This document shows, piece by piece, positions 44,666-54,323 of a stretch of DNA of 64,000 nucleotides. The DNA comes from Methanosarcina thermophila TM-1. GTDB taxonomy: Archaea > Halobacteriota > Methanosarcinia > Methanosarcinales > Methanosarcinaceae. The DNA lies in assembly GCF_000969885.1 (NCBI RefSeq), contig NZ_CP009501.1:3063380-3127379 (forward strand), read 5' to 3'. A model generated the notes under the pieces. It worked only from the letters and a program-made list of their open reading frames with translations, was not told the origin of the DNA and made no database searches. How positions within the stretch are numbered: the stretch's first letter is position 1; each line of letters begins with the position of its first letter. The position numbers and the translations under genes were made by a program.

Positions 44666-45186
44666 CAGTCGTAGTTCTCCTCTACATCTTCAATTAATTT
44701 TAATCTCTGTCCCATTACCGAAAGCCTTTCAGATCTGCGAGCAACTGCACAGATATAGAATGGGTTTTTATTAAGAGTCCGCGTGAGGTTGCTCATGGAG
44801 GTATTGCCTTCTTCAACAAGCCTTTCCAGTTCTTCGATTGCGTCTTTGACTTCCTCATACGGCTTAAAAGTAAGCATGATGATATCGCTCAGATCTTCAA
44901 ACGAACACTGGAAGTTAACCTGAACTTTGGAATAGGAGCTGTGGTATTCTTTGGAGGGTTTTTGTCCTGCCTCCGGAACTCTCCACTGGCTCTCAAGAAG
45001 TCCGGCTTTTTTCAGAATGTGAAGGCTTTTTGACGAGTCTGCACCTATGAACTCATCAATCTCAGCTTTTGTCATCCATTTGTTTGAAAGTGCATCGAAT
45101 ATTTTTTTATGAGTTCTTGACCCAAAAGTCCTGAGCAATGGTACTAAATAGGAAGGATCGTTAATTATCCGAGTTCTTTTACCCAT
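44665..45186 (-). CDS. Winged-helix (ArsR-like) transcriptional regulator
   Basis: A 173-residue protein. The helix-turn-helix segment spans about residues 20-75 (HKKIFDALSNKWMTKAEIDEFIGADSSKSLHI broken by the wing KAGLLESQWR). The C-terminal part is helical (EVKDAIEELERLVEEGN) and may dimerise. No metal-binding CxC typical of metal-sensing ArsR is present. It is the upstream partner of the second regulator and lies 63 bp after deoxyhypusine synthase on the same strand. Confidence 0.75.
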   Translation of the reverse strand: MGKRTRIINDPSYLVPLLRTFGSRTHKKIFDALSNKWMTKAEIDEFIGADSSKSLHILKKAGLLESQWRVPEAGQKPSKEYHSSYSKVQVNFQCSFEDLSDIIMLTFKPYEEVKDAIEELERLVEEGNTSMSNLTRTLNKNPFYICAVARRSERLSVMGQRLKLIEDVEENYD

Positions 45187-45249
45187 TTACTCCTCTCCTT
45201 CTCGTCTTACGTTATAAGCTTTCAAATATAATAAACATTTGTAATTTGA

Positions 45250-46287
45250 TTATTTTTTATAATCAATATCAAGCCCTTCAGGCCCTTCCCAGTTAAAACT
45301 CGGGGCATTCCGCTTCAGTCCACGGCATTTTTCATGCAGTGCATGGGCAACAATAGGAAGAGCGATAGTAGCATCTACGAAAACCTGCACTTTTTTTGCC
45401 TGGGCTGCGATTTTTCCCCAGGAAACGGCTTCATCAAAAGTACAGCCTGAAAGTCCTCCCCAATGTGGAGCGTCAGTAGTGTATTGAAGCGCATAATCAT
45501 GCCCTCCGATATTCATCCCCAGGATAGAAGCTATTACCTCTGTCTGCTGGATGAAATTCTTCGGGACTCCGCCTCCAACATAGACAACGCCAGTCTTTCC
45601 TGACTTTTCTACAATCTGCGTAATTTCGTCAACGTCTTTTATCTGGTCTATATTAAGTTTCAAGCCTCTCCTTCTTGCAATCGTGAGTCCGATCCCTATT
45701 GAACTGTCCGAAAGTGCAGGAACGAAGATAGGGACATTATGCCTGTATGCACTTACAACTATGGAATCTTCTGCAGCTCCGCGCCTTACCAATTCCTTTC
45801 CGAGAAGGTGCATGAACTCCCTTGATGAACAGGAAATTTCCCCAATTTTTTCTGCAAAATCCGCAATTAGGTTATCTGCAGCCCTGAACTCCTCCTCCAC
45901 CGCGAAAATATCGTAAATTCTGTCCACGCCGTGCTCAAAGAGCTTCTTGTCGTCAGTCAGATGTGAACCTATATAATGCTTCTTGCCAAGTGCTTCGTGT
46001 GAGTCATGGAACAGGTTCGCCCCTGTACTTACAAGGCAGTCTATCATTCTCTCCCGGATCATATAAGAAATAACCCTTCGCATGCCAGCAGGGACCATCG
46101 CCCCTGACAGACCCATAAGCACGGTCAAATTCTCTTCTTTTAACATATTGTACCAGGCTTGAACGGATTCTGCCAGCTTCCTTCCCTGGAAACCTGTTTT
46201 GAGCATTCCGTCCATCAATTCGCTTATAGATCTGTCCTTTACATCTATCGGAACGGTTGGGTTATCTGTGAATACATTAAGACGCAT
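45250..46287 (-). CDS. dys: Deoxyhypusine synthase
   Basis: A 345-residue NAD-dependent enzyme that transfers the aminobutyl group of spermidine to the conserved Lys of aIF5A, the first step to (deoxy)hypusine. The catalytic Lys is in EAVSWGKI (about residue 290), as in the eukaryotic enzyme. Other signatures are STGANLFHD, FVPALSDSSIGIG and VYVGGGVPKNF, the last binding NAD. Length fits the family. Methanosarcina genomes are reported to carry two DHS-like proteins; this one has the catalytic Lys, and no other copy is in the window. Confidence 0.93.
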   Translation of the reverse strand: MRLNVFTDNPTVPIDVKDRSISELMDGMLKTGFQGRKLAESVQAWYNMLKEENLTVLMGLSGAMVPAGMRRVISYMIRERMIDCLVSTGANLFHDSHEALGKKHYIGSHLTDDKKLFEHGVDRIYDIFAVEEEFRAADNLIADFAEKIGEISCSSREFMHLLGKELVRRGAAEDSIVVSAYRHNVPIFVPALSDSSIGIGLTIARRRGLKLNIDQIKDVDEITQIVEKSGKTGVVYVGGGVPKNFIQQTEVIASILGMNIGGHDYALQYTTDAPHWGGLSGCTFDEAVSWGKIAAQAKKVQVFVDATIALPIVAHALHEKCRGLKRNAPSFNWEGPEGLDIDYKK

Positions 46288-47105
46288 ACCATTCTCCTGA
46301 TAAGCAAATAGTCATAGTTTTGCATGTAATTCCCAATACCTGAGGGCATTGGGCAACAGGCAATAAGAAATACAAGTAGAGGTAGATAATTATATATTTT
46401 TTATTAAATATCAATATATGCAGATTCTTTCACTGGGTGAGACCCAACAATTATGAATTTCTTAAAGAGCGCTAATTTGCCAGGTCTGAGCCAGAGCAAA
46501 GAGTCTGAAATTGAAGCATGATAAACAGTTTTGATATTCTCTGAGTAGTGTCCGTAAATAGGTTCGGAAGCAATTAAAGGTATGTATTGGTGTTCATATA
46601 GCAAAAACTGCTGCAGTGATTACGGGTCATCCAGTCTCCATGTTCCTCTACTGAACTGGGAATTAACTTCGTAATCATCTTTGCATCCTTATGATAATAC
46701 TCAGTTTGAACTTAAACCAGATAGCAATTATCATTTTTAAGCGTTGCCCTTTAATCCCTCTGGAAAACGCTTAATTCCTGCTTATTTAATTAATAAAGAA
46801 TATAAAATGATTTGGTTGGTTATACTACCTCATACATTTTCTTTCCAGAGAATTGCTCGCCATATAGTGCCGGAATTTACTGTTTACATTATCTTTCGTT
46901 TATTCTCCTCAGATTAATCTCCCACATTCCATCCATATACTCAAGTAAATCTCTTTTATTTATATCTATCAGTTTCTTCCCAATTCTATGACTTCACCTC
47001 ACAGGCTCTCTCATAAGCTTTATATTATGCAGGATAATTACATCGTGTATTATCCTCTGCAATTTTCTTGCTTAATCGCCTCTCAGCCAGGAAAGATTAG
47101 ATCTT

Positions 47106-47185
47106 TTTCAAAGATTCAGGAAAAAGGACTTATCCTTTTGGCTGCCCCTAAAGGCAGAAGGATTTACTTTTCTGAATCTTTGAAA
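47106..47185 (+). ncRNA. Three-hairpin leader structure
   Basis: A closing stem of 14 perfect pairs (TTTCAAAGATTCAG 47106-47119 with CTGAATCTTTGAAA 47172-47185) encloses two hairpins: AAAAGGA-CTTA-TCCTTTT (about 47122-47139) and CTGCC-CCTAAA-GGCAG (about 47142-47157). It lies 60 bp upstream of the next gene. It could be a cis-regulatory RNA or a mobile palindrome; conservation is not tested here. Confidence 0.4.
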
Positions 47186-47199
47186 GTTAATTCACGGCA

Positions 47200-47239
47200 A
47201 TACAGCAATAACAGTAATAACAGCAATAACAGCAATAAA
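47200..47239 (+). repeat. 9-bp tandem repeat (CAATAACAG type)
   Basis: Four copies of ACAGCAATA/ACAGTAATA-type units lie immediately before the ribosome-binding region of the next gene. Copy-number change could alter spacing or translation. Confidence 0.75.
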
Positions 47240-47244
47240 ATGTG

Positions 47245-47907
47245 ATGTCGGTACAGATGGAAGAAAAGCTCAATTCCAAACTCCTTGAACTACTTGAAGG
47301 CAGACAACTCTCGATCAGCGGGCTTTCCAGAGAACTGAAAGCCAGAGGAATAGAAGAGCATCGCCTTGTTCTTACAGGCTATCTCAGGGCACTCAGGGAT
47401 CTTAATATTCTTGAAGAAACCGAAGTCCCTCCTTCGAAAATCTATGCCTTGCCTGAGAAGACTGCAGGGTCTTTATCGGAAAAAATCAGGGAGTCCAGGT
47501 CTCAGGAACTTCAAGACCCCGAGGAGATTTATTCTATTATCAGGGACCAGCTTCTTAAAATCAACCTGGATTCAAGGATTCCTGTAGGAGTATATGTGAT
47601 TTCAAAACTGTTTGAAAGACCCTGTTTTCGCAGGGAATTGAAGCTTATTGGGATTACTCAAAAACACCTTGAACAGTACCTGGAAAAGCCTGGATTGGTG
47701 TGTGAAGTTCAGGATGCTCATCTAAAGAAAGCAAGGGCTGATATTACAAAGATTGAAATACCTCCCGATGACCCTGCGTATGAAATACATGAAAACAGGG
47801 AAGAAATTGTAAGGTTTGCGAACGAAGTGTTTGCAGGGTTGATTAGAAACAGGATCGATCTCGAGGGTCTGGTAGCGAAAAGTAAGCAAACTACCCTGCT
47901 TCCTTGA
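47245..47907 (+). CDS. Winged-helix protein of unknown function
   Basis: About 220 residues beginning at the ATG of ATGTCG at 47245; a GTG at 47242 is directly adjacent. The N-terminal 70 residues form a winged-helix pattern (LSISGLSRELKARGIEEHRLVLTGYLRALRDL broken after the recognition helix, then KIYALPEK). The C-terminal part is helical, with charged segments. The layout suggests a DNA- or RNA-binding protein; no ribosome-binding site is clear in the AT-rich leader. It is followed closely by the nitrilase-family gene, so they may be co-expressed. Confidence 0.65.
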   Translation: MSVQMEEKLNSKLLELLEGRQLSISGLSRELKARGIEEHRLVLTGYLRALRDLNILEETEVPPSKIYALPEKTAGSLSEKIRESRSQELQDPEEIYSIIRDQLLKINLDSRIPVGVYVISKLFERPCFRRELKLIGITQKHLEQYLEKPGLVCEVQDAHLKKARADITKIEIPPDDPAYEIHENREEIVRFANEVFAGLIRNRIDLEGLVAKSKQTTLLP

Positions 47908-47987
47908 AGAGATTTTAATCGCTTAAATTGAAACTTTACATAACAGAGTTTATATTGTTGCTGCTATTGCTGGCTGGTGGTTCGGAT

Positions 47988-48833
47988 ATGAAAGTTGCTT
48001 GTGTCCAGATGGATGTGCTGCACTGCAGGAAGCAGAAAAACCTTGAAAAAGCCCTTTATATGGCTCATGAAGCCGTAAGAAGAGGGGCTGAACTTATTGT
48101 TTTTCCCGAACTCTTTTCAACAGGCTTTTGCTATGAGCATTTTGATCATGCAGCAGAAATTATGCCTTCTCCTGTTCTTGAAAACCTGGCGTGTTTTTCC
48201 GAAGTTAATGACTGCATTATCATGGGTTCAATAATTGAAAAGGTTGTCTCGGAAGAGGTTTCTGGCAGCAGGGAACTTGCGGATTCTGAAAAGCCCGCTC
48301 CTTCGAGCTCAGATAATTCAATGCTTTACTATAATCTCGGTTTTTGCTTTGAATCAGGAATTTTAGCCGGTACTTACCGGAAAACTCATCCTTTTAAGGG
48401 TGAAAACCAGTATTTCTCCAGGGGAAGCTCAATCGAACCTATTGCTTTAAAAAAAAGGGACCTGAAAATCGGTTTCCAGATCTGCTACGAGCTTCGTTTC
48501 CCTGAAGTTGCAAGAAAGCTTGCTCTTGCTGGTTCTGACCTTCTTGTTACGACCGCAGCTTTCCCAAATCCCAGATCTGAGCACTGGAGAGTTCTTGCAA
48601 AAGCAAGAGCAATCGAAAACCAGATCCCGCATATTGCCTGCAACCGCATTGGTTCGGCTCCCGACTGCACCTATTTCGGAAACTCAATGATAATTGACGC
48701 CTGGGGTGAAGTAAAAGCCGATGCAGGCGATCAGGAATGTGTAATTGTCTATGACCTTGACTTGTCCTCAAAAGAAGAGATCCGAAAGTTTATTCCTGTA
48801 TTTGAGGATAGGAGAGCAGAGCTTTATATCTGA
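47988..48833 (+). CDS. Carbon-nitrogen hydrolase (nitrilase superfamily)
   Basis: About 281 residues from the ATG at 47988; an upstream ATG would prepend a hydrophobic peptide that does not belong to the family. The catalytic triad is intact: Glu41 (VFPELF), Lys132 (RKTHPF) and Cys166 (QICYELRFPE). Members hydrolyse amides such as omega-amidase substrates, N-carbamoyl compounds or deaminated glutathione. The exact substrate is not evident. The protein is cytoplasmic. It ends about 300 bp before the leuS terminator and is convergent with leuS. Confidence 0.88.
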   Translation: MKVACVQMDVLHCRKQKNLEKALYMAHEAVRRGAELIVFPELFSTGFCYEHFDHAAEIMPSPVLENLACFSEVNDCIIMGSIIEKVVSEEVSGSRELADSEKPAPSSSDNSMLYYNLGFCFESGILAGTYRKTHPFKGENQYFSRGSSIEPIALKKRDLKIGFQICYELRFPEVARKLALAGSDLLVTTAAFPNPRSEHWRVLAKARAIENQIPHIACNRIGSAPDCTYFGNSMIIDAWGEVKADAGDQECVIVYDLDLSSKEEIRKFIPVFEDRRAELYI

Positions 48834-49113
48834 CTTCACTAATAAAATTTTGCAATTTCCGATTAAAAATATCTTCTCAATTGTTTATTATGATGGAAAT
48901 TTTTACAAACCTGAGGCTTTAGACCTATACAAAAGTTAGGTAAATACCTCGGTATATGGTGAAAGAACGCAGATAGAGCTTTGTTACTTTTTATTAACTC
49001 AGTGCGCGACTCTGAGTGTCAGAAATAGATACGTAAGAGCCATAATATAATAAAATAGTGTAAAAAGATAATGTGCTACTAGAAGCACAAAAAGTTGGAG
49101 TTGAAAAGAATAT
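48834..49113. other. Intergenic region between convergent genes
   Basis: About 280 bp. It holds a small ACTCAG/CTGAGT hairpin near 48998-49018 that may end the nitrilase transcript, and no coding frame. Confidence 0.45.
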
Positions 49114-49133
49114 AAGAAGCCTGAAAGCTTCTT
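49114..49133 (-). terminator. leuS terminator
   Basis: AAGAAGC (49114-49120) and GCTTCTT (49127-49133) pair around CTGAAA directly beyond the leuS stop codon, followed on the minus strand by a T-rich tract. Confidence 0.65.
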
Positions 49134-52037
49134 TTACTCCTCTCTCTTTGCCTGCTCGATGTAAATTGCGGGCCTTAGCGGCTCGGCAAACCTTGACTTC
49201 TTTTCAGGGTCAAAGGCAGGTGAGTCGGCACTGTGGACTTCAACAGGGCAACCGATCTCTTTTTCCAGGAAGGAAGCCGATTCTTTCAGGAGAGCCTGCT
49301 CATCAAGCTCCGAACCTGCAAAGACTTCATACCGATCTGCGCCTCCACTTTTGAATTCAGAGACAAGCTTCTGTACGAACTTTGGGATCTCTTTTCCGAA
49401 GCGTTTGAGATCAGGATTTGACATCAGGGTTTTTATAAGGTTGCCTACCTCAAGAGAATCTTCACGCTGCATATCGCAGGCACACCTGACGGCTTTGGCT
49501 TTCCAGGCAGGGGCTGTATAGAGATGAACCATCTGCGGGGTCATCTTCGTTACCCTTATAATCTCCTCAATGTCTTCCAGGGTTCCCTTTATCACTTCTT
49601 CGGCAAGCTCTGCACTGTCATCTATCAGGTCTTCGTTATAGAGCGGGTACTGAGCAAGGGAAATCGGGTCTTTGTGCCCCATTGCTTCCCAGATTTCCTC
49701 ACAGAGGTGGGGGGTAAAGGGAGCCATAAGCCTGACCCAGTTGTCCAGCACATAATAGAGCAGGTTTTCTCCGCCTCTCCTCTGGTACCATTTGACATCA
49801 TTTATCAGCAGGAAGAAAGAGTTCTGGATTGCTTCCCTTGTCTGAATAGAGTCAAGGGCAGAATTCGTGTTCCGGATATATTTCTGTATCCTGGAAAGGA
49901 TCCAGCGGTCGATCTGTTTCAGCTCAGTGTTCAGGTCTGCACGTTTTCTGCTCTCTATAACATCCTTAGCGAAGGAATAGAACCTGTCCACCTGCCTTCT
50001 GGCAGATTCAACTCCTGTCCTCTGCCAATCTGCATCCTGTGTCTGCTCGGCTGTGGAAAGAATATACATCCTTGTTATGTCCGCACCGTAATGGCTGACC
50101 GCATTTTCCATAGTCAGGATAGGACCTTTGGATTTGCTCATTTTCTGTCCTTCAAGGGAGACAAAGCCATTTACTGCAATCGCTTTTGGCCACTTATCCT
50201 CTTCAAAGAGAGCTACATGGTGGAAGAGGAAAAAGAGCAGGTGGTTGGGTACAAGGTCTTTTCCCGAAGAGCGCAGATCAACCGGATACCAGTAATTGAA
50301 ATGCCTGCGGATTTCTTTAAGCAGCTCAGGACTGAGCCCAGTATCCGCGCTGACAGCTGCCAGGTCGCCCTTTCCAAGCAGGACATAGTCGAAGAATGAA
50401 AGGGTAAGGTTTTCGAGCTTCAGATCACCGCTTTCGATAAACCTGGCAATGATATAATAGCTCATGTAAATTGTCGAATCTCCAAGGGACTCAATCAACC
50501 ATTCTTTATCAAAGGGAAGACGGGTTCCAAGCCCTTTCCTGCGGGCACAGGCTTTATCCTTGAGCCAGTCAATCTTGTTTTCAAACTCAACCCTGTACTC
50601 CTCAGGAATGATCCGCATCCTGCTGAGGCATTCGTAAACCTTTGCTTTCCATTCTGGATTCGAATAATTAAGGAACCACTGACCTTTCACCATATTTACT
50701 ACACAGGGTGTACCGCAGCGGCAGACTACAGGTTCGCTGAATTCGTAAAAAGTCTCCCCTGCGTTTGAGCTGATGAAGTCCCTGGTAAGGATATCCTTTA
50801 TTTTGGAAACAGCCTGACCTTCGTATTTTCCTGTAATCTCCTTAAGAACACCGCCGTGGAATTCCCTTCTATATATGATTTTTGTGGCTTCTTCGGCTTT
50901 CGGGTCATTCTGGTTTTCAATTCCCATGCTCTCAACAATTTCTTTTGCAGGGAACTCCCCAAAATCGGGCACCTTGATAAGGGAAATCAGTTTGATCTTC
51001 CTGAGATCTTCGGCTATCCCGTACTCGCTAAGGTCAGCATCGTAAAGATCTCGAAGAGCCAGGTAGTCAAAAGGTGCATGAGCAGGTACGCTCATTACTA
51101 TTCCGCTTCCGTTTTCAGGTTTTACAAAGGATGCAGGAAGGGAAATTACTTCATCCCCAGTAATCGGGTTTGTGAGTTTTATTCCTATTATGGATTTTGC
51201 AGGCACATCCTCAATATACTCGACTGTTCGGTCAGTAAATGTAAGTTTTTTGAAAGCTTCCCTGCTGACAACCCAGAACTCTTCCCTTCCATCCTTCGTG
51301 ACTTTTGCTTTTACATAAGTCACATCAGGGTTGACCCAGAGGTTAGTCACTCCATATGTCGTTTCAGGCCTCAGGGTTGCACAGGGCAATATGAGATCCT
51401 TATATCGGAACTTGATCAGCGTATATTCGACGATAGTAGCTTCTTCTCCATATAAAATGTCATGATCCTCTACAGGGTTATTGTCATTCGGGCACCATTT
51501 TACAGGATGCGAGCCTTTCACAATGAGCCCCTTTTCTTCAAGCCGGGTGTACTGCCACTCAATGAACTTTTTATATGTCGGGTCAGTCGTGGTAAACTTG
51601 CGCCTCCAGTCAATAGAATACCCTATATTACGCATGGCTTTCTCGGATTCACGCTTGAAATAATCAACGATCTTCTCCGGGGTATCGAGCGTGGGGAGAA
51701 TATCTCCTGGAATCCCGTGAAGGCGTTCATAGACGTCCATAGTCTGAGGGTCCCGGTTTGCAATCAGTTCGGCAAGCCCCACAATGGGTGTGCCTGTCAC
51801 ATGAAAGCCCATAGGGTAAAGCACATTATACCCGAGCATCCTCTTGTGTCTTGCAACAACATCCCCTATGGTAAAGGTCCGGGTATGTCCTGCATGCAGG
51901 TTCCCGTTCAGGTAGGGGTAGGGGATGGTTATGAAAAATTTTTCTCGTTCATCGGGCTCAGCCTGGAAAATCTGGCTTTCGTCCCACTTTTCCTGCCATT
52001 TTTTTTCGATTTCATGAGGCTTATAATCCGGCTCCAT
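49134..52037 (-). CDS. leuS: Leucyl-tRNA synthetase
   Basis: A 967-residue class Ia synthetase charging tRNA-Leu. I start at the ATG of MEPDYKPHEIEKKW (52037), five codons after the first possible start. The HIGH motif is HAGH (in NGNLHAGHTRT), and KMSKSKG is at about residue 646. The editing domain lies between them, with the usual archaeal-type order. Length fits archaeal LeuRS. The C-terminal domain is the tRNA-binding extension. A 19-bp spacer follows the ThrC gene on the same strand, so they may be co-transcribed. Confidence 0.96.
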   Translation of the reverse strand: MEPDYKPHEIEKKWQEKWDESQIFQAEPDEREKFFITIPYPYLNGNLHAGHTRTFTIGDVVARHKRMLGYNVLYPMGFHVTGTPIVGLAELIANRDPQTMDVYERLHGIPGDILPTLDTPEKIVDYFKRESEKAMRNIGYSIDWRRKFTTTDPTYKKFIEWQYTRLEEKGLIVKGSHPVKWCPNDNNPVEDHDILYGEEATIVEYTLIKFRYKDLILPCATLRPETTYGVTNLWVNPDVTYVKAKVTKDGREEFWVVSREAFKKLTFTDRTVEYIEDVPAKSIIGIKLTNPITGDEVISLPASFVKPENGSGIVMSVPAHAPFDYLALRDLYDADLSEYGIAEDLRKIKLISLIKVPDFGEFPAKEIVESMGIENQNDPKAEEATKIIYRREFHGGVLKEITGKYEGQAVSKIKDILTRDFISSNAGETFYEFSEPVVCRCGTPCVVNMVKGQWFLNYSNPEWKAKVYECLSRMRIIPEEYRVEFENKIDWLKDKACARRKGLGTRLPFDKEWLIESLGDSTIYMSYYIIARFIESGDLKLENLTLSFFDYVLLGKGDLAAVSADTGLSPELLKEIRRHFNYWYPVDLRSSGKDLVPNHLLFFLFHHVALFEEDKWPKAIAVNGFVSLEGQKMSKSKGPILTMENAVSHYGADITRMYILSTAEQTQDADWQRTGVESARRQVDRFYSFAKDVIESRKRADLNTELKQIDRWILSRIQKYIRNTNSALDSIQTREAIQNSFFLLINDVKWYQRRGGENLLYYVLDNWVRLMAPFTPHLCEEIWEAMGHKDPISLAQYPLYNEDLIDDSAELAEEVIKGTLEDIEEIIRVTKMTPQMVHLYTAPAWKAKAVRCACDMQREDSLEVGNLIKTLMSNPDLKRFGKEIPKFVQKLVSEFKSGGADRYEVFAGSELDEQALLKESASFLEKEIGCPVEVHSADSPAFDPEKKSRFAEPLRPAIYIEQAKREE

Positions 52038-52070
52038 TGTTTTCACACCCATCGGTTTGTTTTTCAGGTT

Positions 52071-53288
52071 TTATTCAGTATTTCCGAAGATAGCTTCTCT
52101 GATAGCTTCTATGCTGGCATCCACTACAATCGGTTCTTCGCAGACATCAATTACGGTTTGAGGGTCTTTAAGCAGGTGGCCTGTAGTGATACAGACAACA
52201 GTTTCGTCTCTGCCTATAACGCCAAGATCAACCAGTTTCTTGAGCCCTGCAACCGAGGCTGCACTCGCAGGTTCGACTCCGATGCCTTCAAGCCTTGCAA
52301 GGTCCTTTTGGGCTGCAAGGATTTCTTCGTCAGTGACAGATTCAGCAGTCCCACCTGACTCCCTAATTGCAGTCAGGGCTTTCTTTGCGTTAACCGGGTT
52401 TCCGATCCTTATTGCAGTTGCAACGGTCTCAGGTTTTTCCTCGGGAATAATTTCCGGGGATCCGCTCTTTATGGTTTTTACTATCGGGCAGGAACCTTCA
52501 GCCTGAATTCCGGTCATCTTCGGGAGTGAATCGGTTATGCCGAGCTTCTTAAACTCCTTGAAGCCTTTATAAATTGCGGTGATATTGCCTGCATTTCCTA
52601 CGGGGAGGACAATTCTGTCAGGAACCCTGAAGCCAAGCTGGTCTGCAATCTCAAAACCTATAGTCTTCTGGCCTTCCAGCCTGTAGGGGTTGATAGAGTT
52701 AAGGAGATAGATTTTTTCCTGGGTGCAGAGGGTGCGTACAAGGGCAAGAGCATCGTCAAAGTTTCCGCGAATACTGAGCACCTTTGCCCCGTGCATAAGG
52801 GCTTGAGCTACCTTTCCAAGAGCGACTTTTCCTGCAGGTAAAAGTACGACCACAGGAATTCCAGCTTTTGCCCCATAAATTGCAAGGGCTGCTGAAGTGT
52901 TTCCAGTAGATGCACAGGCAACTGTATTCATACCAAGCTCAAGGGCTTTAGTAACTCCTACAGTCATTCCCCTGTCCTTAAAAGAGCCTGTAGGGTTCAT
53001 GCCTTCGTGCTTTACATAGAGCTCTTTAATCCCTATCTTCTCAGCCAGACGGTCGCACTTATAAAGGGGGGTCCCGCCTTCCCTTATAGTTACAGGTTCC
53101 CTTTCTACAGGAAGAAGTTTTGCGTACTTCCAGACCGAAGGGCATTCGGTCTTGAGTTTTTCCATGTCAATCTTAATTGAGGAATAATCGTAAATAACAT
53201 CAAGCAGCCCGTCACACTTGCTGCATGTATAGATTACTTCGTCTTTAGGATACGCTGCACCGCAGTCGATACATTTCAGGTGATACAT
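52071..53288 (-). CDS. thrC: Threonine synthase
   Basis: About 405 residues, starting at the ATG of MYHLKCIDCG, which has AGGAG about 8 bases upstream; a frame start 12 codons earlier lacks this. The N-terminal zinc ribbon has Cys6/Cys9 and Cys22/Cys25. The PLP-binding Lys is 104 (GSFKDRGM), and the phosphate-binding glycine loop is VLPVGNAGNIT. It converts O-phosphohomoserine to threonine. The length and zinc ribbon fit the archaeal ThrC group. It lies upstream of leuS. Confidence 0.95.
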   Translation of the reverse strand: MYHLKCIDCGAAYPKDEVIYTCSKCDGLLDVIYDYSSIKIDMEKLKTECPSVWKYAKLLPVEREPVTIREGGTPLYKCDRLAEKIGIKELYVKHEGMNPTGSFKDRGMTVGVTKALELGMNTVACASTGNTSAALAIYGAKAGIPVVVLLPAGKVALGKVAQALMHGAKVLSIRGNFDDALALVRTLCTQEKIYLLNSINPYRLEGQKTIGFEIADQLGFRVPDRIVLPVGNAGNITAIYKGFKEFKKLGITDSLPKMTGIQAEGSCPIVKTIKSGSPEIIPEEKPETVATAIRIGNPVNAKKALTAIRESGGTAESVTDEEILAAQKDLARLEGIGVEPASAASVAGLKKLVDLGVIGRDETVVCITTGHLLKDPQTVIDVCEEPIVVDASIEAIREAIFGNTE

Positions 53289-53611
53289 TAAATTGCTCCT
53301 GTTGGTAATTTTGAATTGTTTCAATATCGGGCTGCATGTTAACCCATTTTGGGCTGGAACAGCCTTGACTTAATCAATATAATCATAATCTGTGTAAGTA
53401 TAGTCTGGATTTCGGACTAGTATAATATTAGAGTTTAATAATATTTTGTATCCTTAACACACTACTTGTTTTTAAATTGTACTGTTTCGGTCTACAACGT
53501 ACTATAAAATATAATTTTTATGTAAAAATTCAAGCTTTAGGGGCAGTATTAGAAGTTAATTCAAAAGATAATTTTCGTAACAGACCTGCTACAAAAGTAA
53601 ATAGTCCCGTA

Positions 53612-53947
53612 TTATTCTCCAAGTTTATATTCTTTGATTTCTTTGCTCAAAAAGTAACCAAGCACTGTTCTTATAAGGACGACACCACCCAGAAGTAAAA
53701 GCTCCTGACTGGAGGGGTCTCTCAAAGTTCCAAGGATGGCAACTACAATATAAAACTCAAGCCCAAAAAGTACTTTTTTTGTAAGCTCTTTTCTGACCTT
53801 TTCCAGATTGTAGGGTCTTTTTAACACTTCACGGAGGAAAAGCTGAAATGTTGCTTTTAGACCTCCGTAGATTATAATAGCTGTGCCTACTGCTTCAAAG
53901 AGCAATTCGAAGACCAGAAGGAATGTCTCCATATATCCTGAGACCAT
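53612..53947 (-). CDS. DUF1622-like membrane protein, paralogue 2
   Basis: About 111 residues if the ATG at 53947 (MVSGYMETF), with GAGGT 5 bases upstream, is the start; a more upstream ATG overlaps the neighbour by 29 bp. Two or three membrane helices are seen: FLLVFELLFEAVGTAIIIYGG, VLFGLEFYIVVAILG and ELLLLGGVVLIRTVLGYFL. It is a clear paralogue of the adjacent gene: both have the IIIYGGL and ALIIxGGL core and a LREVLKRP/ VFKRPG loop. Function unknown. A membrane channel or transporter-like role would be guesswork. Confidence 0.7.
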   Translation of the reverse strand: MVSGYMETFLLVFELLFEAVGTAIIIYGGLKATFQLFLREVLKRPYNLEKVRKELTKKVLFGLEFYIVVAILGTLRDPSSQELLLLGGVVLIRTVLGYFLSKEIKEYKLGE

Positions 53948-53957
53948 CTTGTACCTC

Positions 53958-54323
53958 TCACACTGCTTCTGAAGATTCATCTTCAATCAAAGTTATATTC
54001 TCTTCTTCTCTACTGAGAAAATGGCTAAGAAGGATCCGAACTAATACAACAGCCCCTACCAGCAGGAGATCTTCTAATGATTGTCTTCTAAGGGTTTCAA
54101 GCAAATCCGCAATAATCAGGAGTTCAAGTCCCAGGATTATCCTGTCAGTAAATTCTCGCCTTACTTTCTGGTAACTTCCAGGTCTTTTAAAAACCTCTAT
54201 ATCCACGATTTTATACATAGTCCTTAGCCCCCCATATATTATAATGAGCGCGCTAACAATCTCGAAGTACTGCACAAAGATCTCCAGAACTAAGACAAGA
54301 AATTCTAACACTTTCTCTTCCAA
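53958..54323 (-). CDS. DUF1622-like membrane protein, paralogue 1
   Basis: A 121-residue protein with helices at about 8-30 (VLVLEIFVQYFEIVSALIIIYGG), 60-78 (IILGLELLIIADLLETL) and 88-105 (LLLVGAVVLVRILLSHFLS), and an acidic tail. It precedes its paralogue on the same strand, probably in one transcript. The repeated motif pattern fits the DUF1622 family of small membrane proteins found in archaea and bacteria; no function is known to me. Confidence 0.75.
   Translation of the reverse strand: MEEKVLEFLVLVLEIFVQYFEIVSALIIIYGGLRTMYKIVDIEVFKRPGSYQKVRREFTDRIILGLELLIIADLLETLRRQSLEDLLLVGAVVLVRILLSHFLSREEENITLIEDESSEAV

Larger units (their letters stand above)
46288..47241. other. Long intergenic region with structured leader at its end
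   Basis: About 950 bp. I find no gene with coding support: a minus-strand frame at 46404-46604 and a plus-strand frame at 46988-47245 are open, but the second crosses hairpins and a 9-bp tandem repeat. A three-hairpin structure (47106-47185) and a CAATAACAG-type repeat (47201-47238) precede the winged-helix gene. Confidence 0.5.

Noticed and set aside
46404..46604. 66-codon minus-strand frame in a long spacer
   Set aside because: No ribosome-binding site or recognisable domain. Its composition is not clearly coding, so I left it out.
46988..47245. 85-codon open frame before the winged-helix gene
   Set aside because: It passes through the three-hairpin structure and the 9-bp repeat (its Asn/Ser tail is just the repeat translated), and has no ribosome-binding site.
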